A stretch of 12,682 nucleotides of DNA, from contig JARKQO010000273.1 of the NCBI GenBank assembly GCA_029974855.1, positions 1 to 12,682 on the forward strand. The letters are read 5' to 3'. Numbering within the stretch: position 1 is the first letter of the stretch; every line of letters starts with the position of its first letter. The notes beneath the pieces were generated by a model, which was given only the letters and a program-made list of their open reading frames with translations, had not been told where the DNA came from and ran no database searches. Positions 1-8,737 of the stretch are shown here, in pieces. The stretch is from Eubacteriales bacterium. GTDB lineage: Bacteria; Bacillota_A; Clostridia; Christensenellales; Aristaeellaceae. The position numbers and the translations under genes were made by a program.

Positions 1-1
1 C

Positions 2-535
2 TGCCTCAGCGTCCTTCAGGAAACCCGCCGTCTCCTGGACTCCAAGGCCATTGCCGCCGCCACCCGCTGGCTGGTGGAGGCGAAGCATATCTGCTTCTTT
101 GGCATCGGCAGCTCCTCCGCCTCCGCCCTGGACGCCCAAAACCGCTTTTTGCATTTTTGCCCAAAGTCCGAATTTATCCCCGACGCCCATATGCAGATTA
201 TGCGGGCTTCCCTGATGGGGGTGGAGGATGTGGGAGTTTTCTTCAGCTATTCCGGAAGCACCAAGGCGCTGCTTTCCTCCGCCCGGGCGGCCAAGGCGGG
301 GGGCGCCAAAATCATCGCCATTTCCCGTTTCTCCTCCTCGCCCCTGGCGGAGCTTTCGGATCTGCTGCTGGCATGCGGCGGCAACGAAGGGCCCTACCAG
401 CTGGAGTGCATGGGGGATAAAATCTGCCATCTATTTCTCATGGAGCTGCTCTGCGTGTCCTACCGGATCGCCAACGCCGCCAACTGCGCCCTGAGCGCCA
501 CCTCCGCCCTCCAGGCCCTGTGGGAGGAGCCCTGA
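2..535 (+). CDS. RpiR/MurR-family transcriptional regulator, SIS-domain C-terminal part (5' truncated)
   Basis: The frame is open from the first bases of the window, so this is the C-terminal 177 residues of a longer protein; the N-terminal helix-turn-helix domain would lie off the left edge. What remains is a sugar isomerase (SIS) domain. An 'I-C-F-F-G-I-G-S-S-S' loop follows a helix ending 'TRWLVEAKH'. A 'DAHMQIMRASLM' segment comes next, then 'FSYSGSTKALLSSARAAKAGGAKIIAIS' and 'SPLAELSDLLLACGG'. In RpiR/MurR regulators this order of motifs binds a phosphosugar that controls DNA binding of sugar-catabolism or amino-sugar genes. The target and ligand cannot be told from this part. The GTG at 74 is an internal valine codon, not a start, because the SIS homology extends upstream of it. 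The gene converges on groEL and ends in a hairpin followed by a shared terminator. Confidence 0.88.
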   Translation, partial: CLSVLQETRRLLDSKAIAAATRWLVEAKHICFFGIGSSSASALDAQNRFLHFCPKSEFIPDAHMQIMRASLMGVEDVGVFFSYSGSTKALLSSARAAKAGGAKIIAISRFSSSPLAELSDLLLACGGNEGPYQLECMGDKICHLFLMELLCVSYRIANAANCALSATSALQALWEEP

Positions 536-545
536 GGGCTCCTCC
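523..545. repeat. Perfect 10-bp inverted repeat with the regulator's stop codon as its loop
   Basis: The left arm GGAGGAGCCC (523-532) and right arm GGGCTCCTCC (536-545) are perfectly complementary, and the three-base loop is the TGA stop codon of the RpiR-type gene (533-535). No T-tract follows, so it is not a standard intrinsic terminator by itself. It may be an mRNA 3'-end stabiliser or an auxiliary hairpin ahead of the terminator at 571-602. Confidence 0.8.
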
Positions 546-570
546 GCAAGGCTGCCCGGGGATTGGGCGC

Positions 571-602
571 AAAAAGGCCGCCGCTTTCGCGGCAGCCTTT
601 TT
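571..602. terminator. Bidirectional intrinsic terminator between the RpiR-type gene and groEL
   Basis: The outer arms AAAAAGGC (571-578) and GCCTTTTT (595-602) enclose GCCGC (580-584), a TTTC loop and GCGGC (589-593), with one C/A mismatch. The A-tract on one side and T-tract on the other give a U-run after the hairpin on either strand. It therefore can end both the + strand regulator transcript (stop at 535) and the - strand groESL transcript (groEL stop at 638-640). Confidence 0.88.
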
Positions 603-637
603 GCTCGCTTCCTGCCTGGGGGCGTTGATCCCCCGGC

Positions 638-2281
<1,644 letters not shown>

Positions 2282-2314
2282 CTATCTACTTGACGCTGCG
2301 GTTTGCCGCGCGGC

Positions 2315-2611
<297 letters not shown>

Positions 2612-2634
2612 CTATTGGTTTGATTTTCGATTTG

Positions 2635-2661
2635 TTAGCACTCACATAGAATGAGTGCTAA
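2635..2661 (-). promoter_or_regulatory. CIRCE operator (HrcA binding site)
   Basis: TTAGCACTC (2635-2643), nine spacer bases, then GAGTGCTAA (2653-2661): an exact match to the CIRCE consensus on both arms. It lies between the groES promoter and the groES ribosome binding site, starting a few bases after the predicted transcription start. HrcA bound here represses groESL until heat stress occupies GroEL. That mechanism is known for the element, not shown here. Confidence 0.97.
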
Positions 2662-2671
2662 CAGCATTGTA

Positions 2672-2700
2672 AGTGTACGCCATTTGTGCCAATGTCGCAA
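2672..2700 (-). promoter_or_regulatory. Sigma-A promoter of groES-groEL
   Basis: On the - strand, TTGCGA (-35, 2695-2700) is separated by 17 bp from TACACT (-10, 2672-2677). Transcription would start around 2665, placing CIRCE at the very start of the message. An alternative pairing, TTGGCA with TACAAT at 15 bp, is possible but less well spaced. Confidence 0.6.
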
Positions 2701-2845
2701 GCTCATTGGAAGCCGCCTGGGACCGTTTCTCACCATAGATGCCGGAAAATTTTTGAATATTGGCGTGTTTTCTTCCGATATCTCCTAATTTCTTGATTTT
2801 ATCTTTGTTTTTTAAGATTCTGCTCCTACCCTCCGCCGAAAAATA

Positions 2846-2854
2846 TGGTACAAT
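2846..2854 (+). promoter_or_regulatory. Extended -10 promoter of mutY
   Basis: TGGTACAAT is an extended -10 element (TG-N-TACAAT; -10 hexamer 2849-2854). No good -35 hexamer sits 16-18 bp upstream. It is 28 bp before the mutY ATG, with AAAGGA (2868-2873) as ribosome binding site. The rest of the mutY/groES intergenic region (about 2700-2845) is A+T-rich on the mutY-proximal side, and I see no other feature in it. Confidence 0.55.
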
Positions 2855-2881
2855 CATCCGGAAACAGAAAGGACCAACGCC

Positions 2882-3943
2882 ATGACCCATCAAGCTTTTA
2901 TGGCCCCCGCGCTGCTGCGGTGGTACCACGGGACAAAGCGGGAGCGTCCCTGGAGGCAGACCCGGGACCCCTATTGTATCTGGATTTCGGAAATCATGCT
3001 TCAGCAAACCCGGGTAGAGACCGTCAAGGGCTATTACCAACGGTTTTTGGAGCTGTTCCCCACGGTGTTTGCCCTGGCCGCCGCCCCCCAGCAGGAGGTG
3101 CTGAAGGCCTGGGAGGGACTGGGCTATTACAGCCGCGCCCGCAACCTTCAAAAGGCCGCCCAGGAGATTGTGGACCGGCACCAGGGGACCTTTCCCGGCA
3201 CCTATGAGGGCCTGAAAGCCCTTCCGGGCATCGGGGCCTATACCGCCGGGGCCATTGCCAGCATCTCTTTTGGGGAGGCGGTGCCCGCCGTGGACGGCAA
3301 TGTGCTGCGGGTGGCCTCCCGCTATTTCGGCGTCCGGGAGGATATCGGCTCCCCCGCCGTGCAGCGGCGCATTCGCGGCCTGGTGGCCGGCAGCCTGCCC
3401 CCGGAGGCCCCGGGGGACTATAACCAGGCCCTGATGGAGTTGGGCGCTACTGTGTGCCTTCCCGGCGCGCCCAAATGCGGCCTATGCCCCTGGCAGGCCT
3501 CCTGTGACGCCTGCGCCGAACAGGACGCCCATCTGCTGCCTCTTCATATGAAAAAGCCGCCCCCCAGGCCCGTGCGGATGGCGGTGTGCCTGCTGACCTG
3601 GGAGGGCCGGATTGTGGTGACGCGCCGCACCCAGCGCTTGCTCCAGGGACTGTACGTGTTTGCTTTGGTGGAGGGGGAAACGGACCGGGAGCGGGTGCGG
3701 CAGTCCTTGGCCGAAAGCGGGCTGGCCTGCTCCCTGGGGATTCCCTTGGGAACAGCCCGGCACGTGTTCACCCACCGGATTTGGGAGATGCGGCTGCTTC
3801 ACTGCCCCCTGGCGAAAAAACCGGAGGAAGAAATCTTGGCCGCCCTTCAGGCCAGGCTGGTGACCCGGGAGGAGCTGCTGGCCCTGCCTTTGCCCACCGC
3901 CATGAAGGCGGCCAAAGAGGCGGCCCTGGAACTGAATTGGTAA
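2882..3943 (+). CDS. mutY: A/G-specific adenine DNA glycosylase MutY
   Basis: This base-excision repair enzyme removes adenine mispaired with 8-oxoguanine, preventing G:C to T:A mutations. The 353-residue protein is full length. The catalytic Glu37 lies in 'WISEIMLQQTRV'. The helix-hairpin-helix 'LPGIGAYTAGAIA' is at 114-126, and Asp138 is in 'VDGNV'. The [4Fe-4S] ligands Cys192-X6-Cys199-X2-Cys202-X5-Cys208 follow; all of these positions coincide with E. coli MutY numbering. From about residue 225, 'RPVRMAVCLLTWEGRIVVTRR' begins the NUDIX-like C-terminal domain that recognises 8-oxoguanine, and 'HVFTHRIWEM' is its usual F-T-H motif. The ATG at 2882 has AAAGGA eight bases upstream and its own extended -10. 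It is divergent from groES and is followed closely by the promoter of the next gene. Confidence 0.96.
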   Translation: MTHQAFMAPALLRWYHGTKRERPWRQTRDPYCIWISEIMLQQTRVETVKGYYQRFLELFPTVFALAAAPQQEVLKAWEGLGYYSRARNLQKAAQEIVDRHQGTFPGTYEGLKALPGIGAYTAGAIASISFGEAVPAVDGNVLRVASRYFGVREDIGSPAVQRRIRGLVAGSLPPEAPGDYNQALMELGATVCLPGAPKCGLCPWQASCDACAEQDAHLLPLHMKKPPPRPVRMAVCLLTWEGRIVVTRRTQRLLQGLYVFALVEGETDRERVRQSLAESGLACSLGIPLGTARHVFTHRIWEMRLLHCPLAKKPEEEILAALQARLVTREELLALPLPTAMKAAKEAALELNW

Positions 3944-3966
3944 AATTTCCCTTTTCGTGATATGAT
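3937..3966 (+). promoter_or_regulatory. Promoter of the membrane-protein pair, overlapping the mutY stop codon
   Basis: TTGGTA (-35, 3937-3942) overlaps the mutY stop codon. After 18 bp comes TATGAT (-10, 3961-3966), preceded by TG at 3958-3959, making it an extended -10. Transcription would start near 3973, which excludes the ATG at 3972 as a translated start for this transcript. Confidence 0.55.
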
Positions 3967-3993
3967 GGGGAATGCTTGAATCCTTCCATTACG

Positions 3994-4000
3994 AAAGGGG
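3994..4000 (+). promoter_or_regulatory. Ribosome binding site deciding the start at 4008
   Basis: AAAGGGG lies seven bases before the ATG at 4008. The earlier in-frame ATG at 3972 has no clear Shine-Dalgarno sequence at a proper distance and falls at the predicted transcription start. Confidence 0.65.
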
Positions 4001-4007
4001 CCTTGGA

Positions 4008-5570
4008 ATGAAGGTCAAAAAGCTGAACGACCTGGGAAAGCGCCGCCCTTCCCGGCGGGGGCTGCTGGCGGCATGCGGCCTGTGGTGCGCGGCGGTGCTG
4101 GTTCCCCTGCTCCTGATTTCTTTTTACGCCCATCCCACCCATGACGACTTCGTGCATACCCTGTCCGTCACCGAGGCCTGGGCGCGCACAGGTTCCTTGG
4201 GGGCTGCGGTTGCCGCCGCCTGGGAGCGCACCGTGACCCTGTACCACACCTGGCAGGGCACCTTTGTGGCCATGTTCCTCTCCGCACTTCAGCCCATGGT
4301 GTTTTCCCCGGGGCTGTTCTTTCTGACGCCGCTGTGCACCTTGGCCGGGCTGTGCCTGTCGGCGGCGTATTTCTCCAAAAGCCTCATCCGCCATACCTTG
4401 GGGGCGGATACACCGGTCTGGGCAGTGTTTTATACCGCGCTGCTGACCTTGCTGTTGCTGTTTCTGCCCGGGGCCCGGGAGGTGCTGTACTGGCATTCCG
4501 GCGCGCCCTATGCCCTCAGCGTGATGATGCTGTTTGTGATTTTGGGCCTTTTGCTGAAGCTGCGGCGGCAGGCCTTTTCCGTGGGCTACGCCCTGCGGGG
4601 TGGGCTTTTGCTCCTGTGCGGCGTCGTCCTGGGGGGCTGTCCCTACCCCCTGGCTTTGGGAGGCGCGTTGGGCCTGGGCTTTGTTACGGTCTGGGCCTTT
4701 GCCGTCCGCTCCCCAGCCCGCTGGGGCAGCCTGTGCGCCTTGGTAGGCACCGGGCTGGCTTTGGCCTTGGTGGTGGCGGCTCCGGGGAACCAACTGCGCC
4801 AGGAGGTGGTGGGGCCGCCCCTCAGCGCCGTCCAGGCCGTATGGCAAAGCCTGGCGGAATGCGCGGAAATGACCGGCCAATGGTTCTCCCCCCAGCTGAT
4901 GGCCGCGGCGGCGGTACTGCTGCCCTTGCTGGCGCGGCCTTTGCGCGCCAGCGGCCTTTCCTTTTCCCATCCCCTGGTTTTCATGGCCCTGAGCTTCGGG
5001 GTGCTGGCCGCCTCCTTTGTGCCCCCTTTGTACGCCACCGGCCTGGAGGGCTACCGGGTGGAGCGGGTGCTCAGCAGCCTGTACATGCTGTATGTGCTGC
5101 TGATGCTGCTGAACCTTTTGTATCTGGCGGGGTATCTGCTGCGCCGCTTTGAACCCCAGGGGGCCTGGCTGGAGGTCCGGGGGGCCAAGGGCCCTTCCTG
5201 GGCCCTTTTGGCCCTGTGCGGGGCCTTGCTGCTGTGGGGCCTGTTCGCCCGCGCCATCATGGCCGCCCCCAGCGTGGCCGCAGCCAAAAGCCTGCTCACC
5301 GGGGAGGCAGCCCGTTACCATCAGGAGATGACCCTGCGGGAGGAGCGGATCGCCGCCAGCGAAACCCAGACCCAGGCCATGGAAGCCATCTCTCCCCTGA
5401 GCGCCGAGCCCGTGGTGCTGCCTGTGGACAAGCTGCCCCTCCAGCGGGAGGGAAGCATGCCGGGCCTGATGCGCCGGTATTACCGGATGCACCAGCTGGC
5501 GGAAATCTACGGCCCCGGCCAGATTCCACCAGAGGAATGGGAGGCGCTTGACGCATGGACAGAGAACTGA
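4008..5570 (+). CDS. Polytopic membrane protein, DUF6056-like
   Basis: This 520-residue integral membrane protein has no assigned function. A basic N-terminus (MKVKKLNDLGKRRPSRR) precedes the first membrane helix (about 19-40). Immediately outside is 'HPTHDDF' (Asp46-Asp47), then 'YHTWQGTFVAMFLSALQP' (79-96) and 'EVLYWHSGAPYAL' (158-170). An acidic pair after the first helix is typical of GT-C glycosyltransferases, and this motif order matches, from memory, the DUF6056 family of Clostridia. About ten further hydrophobic segments follow, the last at about 398-418. A soluble tail of some 100 residues with many acidic positions ends the protein. The next gene overlaps it by 16 bp, so the two are almost certainly co-translated and may work together. 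The upstream ATG (3972) would add 12 residues but is disfavoured by promoter and RBS position. Transfer of a lipid-linked sugar to a surface polymer is an inference only. Confidence 0.8.
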   Translation: MKVKKLNDLGKRRPSRRGLLAACGLWCAAVLVPLLLISFYAHPTHDDFVHTLSVTEAWARTGSLGAAVAAAWERTVTLYHTWQGTFVAMFLSALQPMVFSPGLFFLTPLCTLAGLCLSAAYFSKSLIRHTLGADTPVWAVFYTALLTLLLLFLPGAREVLYWHSGAPYALSVMMLFVILGLLLKLRRQAFSVGYALRGGLLLLCGVVLGGCPYPLALGGALGLGFVTVWAFAVRSPARWGSLCALVGTGLALALVVAAPGNQLRQEVVGPPLSAVQAVWQSLAECAEMTGQWFSPQLMAAAAVLLPLLARPLRASGLSFSHPLVFMALSFGVLAASFVPPLYATGLEGYRVERVLSSLYMLYVLLMLLNLLYLAGYLLRRFEPQGAWLEVRGAKGPSWALLALCGALLLWGLFARAIMAAPSVAAAKSLLTGEAARYHQEMTLREERIAASETQTQAMEAISPLSAEPVVLPVDKLPLQREGSMPGLMRRYYRMHQLAEIYGPGQIPPEEWEALDAWTEN

Positions 5571-7138
5571 AACCCGAGGCCTTGCGGCCCTTTGACAGAT
5601 TTGCCCTGGGAGCCCTGTGCCTGGTCCTGGCTTTGCTTTTTGCCTATCTTTCGGCGTTTTGCCTGCTGCATACCTCCATTTTCAATCCGGAGAACATCAT
5701 CTTTGAGCATGTGCTGCGCACCGGTGATCCGGTGCTGCTAAACCTGGCTTTGGTCCTATGCCTGGGGCTTTTGGTGCGCCTGTTCCTGCGGTTTGAAAAG
5801 GTCCTCTCCCTTCGCTGGTGCACGGGAATCTTTCTGGGGCTGGTGTTTATCGTGGGCGCGGTGTGGGTCAGCTCCCTCAGCGCCTTGCCCCGGGCTGATT
5901 CCCGTGGCTGCTACAACGCGGCGGTGCAGCTGGCCTTTGACCAGCCCTTGGTGGGAGCCCTGTCCTACTTCCAACGATATCCCTTCCAGGCCGGATACAC
6001 GCTGTATTGCGAGGTGTTCGTGCGCCTCTTCGGGGAGTACTGCACCCCCAAGATCGGATACGCCAACGCGTTGCTGTTGGTTCTTTCCTATGCCGCCCTT
6101 CTCACCCTCCTGTGGGACAGCCACCACAGCAAGCGACTCCAGCTTTGCGCCATCGCCTTGCTGGCCTTGCTGATCCAGCCCCTGTTCTACGTGACCTTCG
6201 TGTACGGCTTTCTCCCGGGGCTGGCCCTGTCCCTGTGGGCCCTGGTGCTGGCCCAGCGCTGGGTGCGGCAGAAGCGCTGGTGGCGGCTTCCCGCGTCGGC
6301 GGTCCTGTGCGCGGTGGCCGTCGTTCTGAAGCCCAACTACTGGATCATGGCCCTGGCCATCTTCCTGTTGCTGCTGCTGTACTGCCTAAGCGCCCGCCAT
6401 TTCCGCTGGCTTCCCCTGGCACTGCTGGTGGTGCTTCTGCCTGCCCTGGCCCTTTCCGGGGTACAGCGCTACTTTGAAAGCCGCATCGGGCAAAAGCTGG
6501 GGTCTGGAACCCCCCAGGCCACCTGGCTGGCCATGGGGCTCCAGGAGGGCTCCCGGGCCGCCGGATGGTATAACGGCTATACGGGCACGGCCCTGGACCT
6601 GGACACTTTGGACAGCGAGGCGGCCCACCGGCAGGCCGTCGCCGACATCCGGGCCCGGCTGGAGGTTTTCGCCGCCCGCCCGGCCTACGGGGCCTCCTTC
6701 TTCCACAATAAAATGGTTTCCCAGTGGAGCGAGACCACCTTTGAATCCCTCTGGATCAACAAAACCCTGAAATTCACCAAGGACCCCTCGCCTTTGGTCC
6801 AAAGCATCCTCACGGGGGATATCGCCCAGGTTCTGGAGCGGTATATGGACGGCTTTACGGTGCTGCTGTACCTATGCTTTGCACTGGGTCTGCTGCGCTG
6901 GCGCTTTGGCAAGGGGGTTCGGCAGCGCGCCTGGCAGGACAGCTTCGGCCTGGGTGTGCTGGCGGTGGCCATCTTCGGCGGATGGCTGTACCACATGATT
7001 TTTGAGGCCAAATCCCAATACCTGGTGATCTACCTGCCCATGATGGCGCCCTTTGCGGCCCTTTTCCTGAGCGCCCAGGACAAGGCCCTGGGGCTCCGCT
7101 CCCGGCTGTCCCGGGGACTCCCCGGAAAAAAACCGTAA
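5555..7138 (+). CDS. Multi-pass membrane protein, PMT/GT39-like glycosyltransferase candidate
   Basis: This is a 527-residue polytopic membrane protein with a cytoplasmic start (MDRELKPEALRPFDR) and about ten or more hydrophobic helices, the first at about 16-39. The long external loop after the third helix holds 'ALPRADSRGCYNAAVQLAFDQ' (110-130) and 'FQRYPFQAGYTLYCEVFVRLFG' (139-160). This arrangement, with an aspartate and then Y-P-x-Q-x-G, resembles dolichyl/undecaprenyl-phosphate-sugar glycosyltransferases. Later landmarks are 'GWYNGYTGTALDLD' (337-350), 'FFHNKMVSQWSETTFESLWINK' (382-403) and 'YHMIFEAKSQYLVIYLP' (479-495), known to me from membrane proteins of Gram-positive surface-polysaccharide loci. 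The ATG at 5555 follows GGGAGG (5539-5544) and overlaps the preceding gene by 16 bp. A role in decorating a cell-surface polymer fits but is not proven; substrate is unknown. No intrinsic terminator follows it, so some transcription may continue into gpi. Confidence 0.78.
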   Translation: MDRELKPEALRPFDRFALGALCLVLALLFAYLSAFCLLHTSIFNPENIIFEHVLRTGDPVLLNLALVLCLGLLVRLFLRFEKVLSLRWCTGIFLGLVFIVGAVWVSSLSALPRADSRGCYNAAVQLAFDQPLVGALSYFQRYPFQAGYTLYCEVFVRLFGEYCTPKIGYANALLLVLSYAALLTLLWDSHHSKRLQLCAIALLALLIQPLFYVTFVYGFLPGLALSLWALVLAQRWVRQKRWWRLPASAVLCAVAVVLKPNYWIMALAIFLLLLLYCLSARHFRWLPLALLVVLLPALALSGVQRYFESRIGQKLGSGTPQATWLAMGLQEGSRAAGWYNGYTGTALDLDTLDSEAAHRQAVADIRARLEVFAARPAYGASFFHNKMVSQWSETTFESLWINKTLKFTKDPSPLVQSILTGDIAQVLERYMDGFTVLLYLCFALGLLRWRFGKGVRQRAWQDSFGLGVLAVAIFGGWLYHMIFEAKSQYLVIYLPMMAPFAALFLSAQDKALGLRSRLSRGLPGKKP

Positions 7139-7188
7139 AAAATCATCCTTTCCACAGTGCCGCGCCATTTTCAAACCGCCCTTGGGTA

Positions 7189-7197
7189 TGTTATACT
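7189..7197 (+). promoter_or_regulatory. Extended -10 promoter of gpi
   Basis: TGTTATACT (TG-T-TATACT; -10 hexamer 7192-7197) with only a weak -35 (TTTCAA, 7169-7174, 17 bp upstream). The in-frame ATG at 7198 abuts the -10 hexamer and would lie upstream of the transcription start (about 7204), so translation must begin later. Confidence 0.6.
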
Positions 7198-7216
7198 ATG
7201 CCGGATTTGAGCATGG

Positions 7217-7221
7217 AAGGA
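7217..7221 (+). promoter_or_regulatory. Ribosome binding site deciding the gpi start at 7231
   Basis: AAGGA lies nine bases before the ATG at 7231. Neither in-frame ATG upstream (7198, 7213) has a recognisable ribosome binding site, and 7198 precedes the predicted transcription start. Confidence 0.6.
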
Positions 7222-7230
7222 TGGAAGCGC

Positions 7231-8655
7231 ATGGGAAATGAAATTCGGGAGCCCATCGTTTTGGATGTAAACCACATGATGGGGGATATATTGGGCTATT
7301 CCTACGGCATCGACCCGGAGTATGTGGACGCCCTGGCCCCCCAGGCCGCTCTGGCTCAGGCCGCCGTGGAAAAGAACCGGGGTACCGGCTGGCTGGGCTG
7401 GATGGAGCTGCCCTACAACCAGGAGGCCATTTTGGCCCAGGTGGAGCAGGTGGCAGCCCGGGTCCGGGAGCGGTTTGACACCTTCGTGGTGCTGGGCATC
7501 GGCGGCAGCGCCTTGGGCCCCATCGCGGTGCAGTACGCTTTGAACCACCAGCGCTATAACGAGCTGCCCGCAGACAAGCGGGGCGGCCCCCGCTTTTACG
7601 TGGAGGACAACATCGACCCGGAGCGCATGGCCTCCTTGCTGGACGTGATCGACGTGAGGCGCACGTGCTTCAACGTCGTCACCAAGTCCGGAGCCACGGC
7701 GGAAACCATGAGCCAGTACCTGATCATCTCCGACCTGCTGAAAAAGCAGGTGGGGGACGGCTGGCAGCGGCATATCATCGCCACCACGGACATGGAGAAT
7801 GGCAACCTGATCAAGCTGGCCCAGCGGGAAGGCTTTGAGCTGTTCTACATCCCCTCCGGCGTGGGGGGGCGCTTCAGCGAGCTATGCCCCGTGGGCCTGC
7901 TGCCCGCGGCGGTGTGCGGCATTGACGTCCGCGCTTTGCTGGAGGGGGCGGCGGCCATGGACCAGCGCTGCAAGACCCCTGACGTGTGGAAGAACCCGGC
8001 CCTGCTGGAGGCGGTGCTCCAGCACATCGCCATGGAGGAGATGGGAGCCAACATCCAGGTGATCATGCCCTACGCCGACAGCCTGAAATACATGGCGGAC
8101 TGGTTCTGCCAGCTTTGGGCCGAATCTCTGGGCAAGAACGTGACCCGTAAGGGCAGGGCGGTGAACCTGGGCCAGACCCCCACCAAGGCCCTGGGTGTCA
8201 CGGACCAGCACAGCCAGCTCCAGCTGTATACCGAAGGGCCCTATGACAAGGTGATCACCTTGCTGAAGGTGGAGAACTTCCGGAACGAATCCCCCATCCC
8301 CCATGGCTGCGAGGAGTTTACGGACGTGGCCTTCTTGGGGGGCAAGAGCCTGAACCAGCTCATCGAGGCGGAGCGCCGGGGCACGGAGTACGCTTTGTAC
8401 CGCTCGGGCCGGATGAACCAGACCATCATCCTTCCCCAGGTGAACGCCTATACCCTGGGCCAGCTGATGTACTTCTTCCAGATGGCCACAGCCTACGCCG
8501 GAGAGCTGCTGGACATTGACGCCTTCAACCAGCCCGGGGTGGAGGAAAGCAAGATCGCCAGCTACGCGGTGCTGGGAAACCAGAGCAAAAAGTACGTGAA
8601 AAAGGCGCGGGAGATGGAGGGCAGGCCCGAGAGCCAGGAGAGGTACCTGCTGTAA
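7231..8655 (+). CDS. pgi: Glucose-6-phosphate isomerase
   Basis: This cytoplasmic glycolytic enzyme interconverts glucose 6-phosphate and fructose 6-phosphate. With the start chosen here it has 474 residues, within the shorter Gram-positive class (about 450) rather than the 550-residue enterobacterial one. It has two SIS domains. 'GIGGSALGP' is at 89-97, and the phosphate-binding 'TKSGATAET' is at 151-159. 'GGRFSELCPVGLLPAA' starts at 212. The catalytic Glu298 is in 'WAESLGK', His327 in 'GVTDQHSQLQLYTEGP' and Lys441 in 'FNQPGVEESK', matching E. coli Glu355, His386 and Lys514. The start at 7231 rests on the position of the extended -10 and the AAGGA site. It carries its own promoter and ends at a strong terminator, so it is probably a single-gene unit, perhaps with read-through from the membrane pair. 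Confidence 0.97.
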   Translation: MGNEIREPIVLDVNHMMGDILGYSYGIDPEYVDALAPQAALAQAAVEKNRGTGWLGWMELPYNQEAILAQVEQVAARVRERFDTFVVLGIGGSALGPIAVQYALNHQRYNELPADKRGGPRFYVEDNIDPERMASLLDVIDVRRTCFNVVTKSGATAETMSQYLIISDLLKKQVGDGWQRHIIATTDMENGNLIKLAQREGFELFYIPSGVGGRFSELCPVGLLPAAVCGIDVRALLEGAAAMDQRCKTPDVWKNPALLEAVLQHIAMEEMGANIQVIMPYADSLKYMADWFCQLWAESLGKNVTRKGRAVNLGQTPTKALGVTDQHSQLQLYTEGPYDKVITLLKVENFRNESPIPHGCEEFTDVAFLGGKSLNQLIEAERRGTEYALYRSGRMNQTIILPQVNAYTLGQLMYFFQMATAYAGELLDIDAFNQPGVEESKIASYAVLGNQSKKYVKKAREMEGRPESQERYLL

Positions 8656-8671
8656 GGAAGCATATTTGTAC

Positions 8672-8711
8672 AAAGGAGCCGGGGTGCAGTTCCATGCCCC
8701 TGGCTCCTTTT
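8672..8711 (+). terminator. Intrinsic terminator after gpi
   Basis: AAAGGAGCC-GGGG (8672-8684) pairs with CCCC-GGCTCCTTT (8697-8710) with a single T bulge at 8701. The loop is 12 bases, and the hairpin is followed by TTTT and a further T-rich stretch. It starts 16 bp after the gpi stop codon. The opposite strand has only three T after the hairpin, so it is mainly a + strand terminator. Confidence 0.85.
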
Positions 8712-8737
8712 GCGCTTTTGCGCGCTATTGCGCCCCG

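Noticed and set aside
2642..3181. - strand frame through the mutY/groES intergenic region, with a lysine-rich, protein-like stretch near its end
   Set aside because: It begins antisense inside mutY, has no start codon with a ribosome binding site in the intergenic part, and passes through the groES promoter and CIRCE. The lysine-rich look comes from the A+T-rich DNA.
3768..5492. 574-codon - strand open frame over mutY and the DUF6056-like gene
   Set aside because: Its translation is dominated by Gln, Gly, His and Pro with no family resemblance, and it runs across two real genes. It is a codon-bias shadow.
7111..7125. Hairpin CCGGGG-ACT-CCCCGG at the end of the second membrane-protein gene, followed by seven A
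   Set aside because: The tract after it on the + strand is A, not T, and on the - strand the T-run precedes the hairpin. It lies inside the coding sequence and cannot be an intrinsic terminator.
7198..7230. Upstream starts for gpi (ATG at 7198 or 7213)
   Set aside because: The first abuts the -10 hexamer and precedes the predicted transcription start. Neither has a ribosome binding site, whereas 7231 does.
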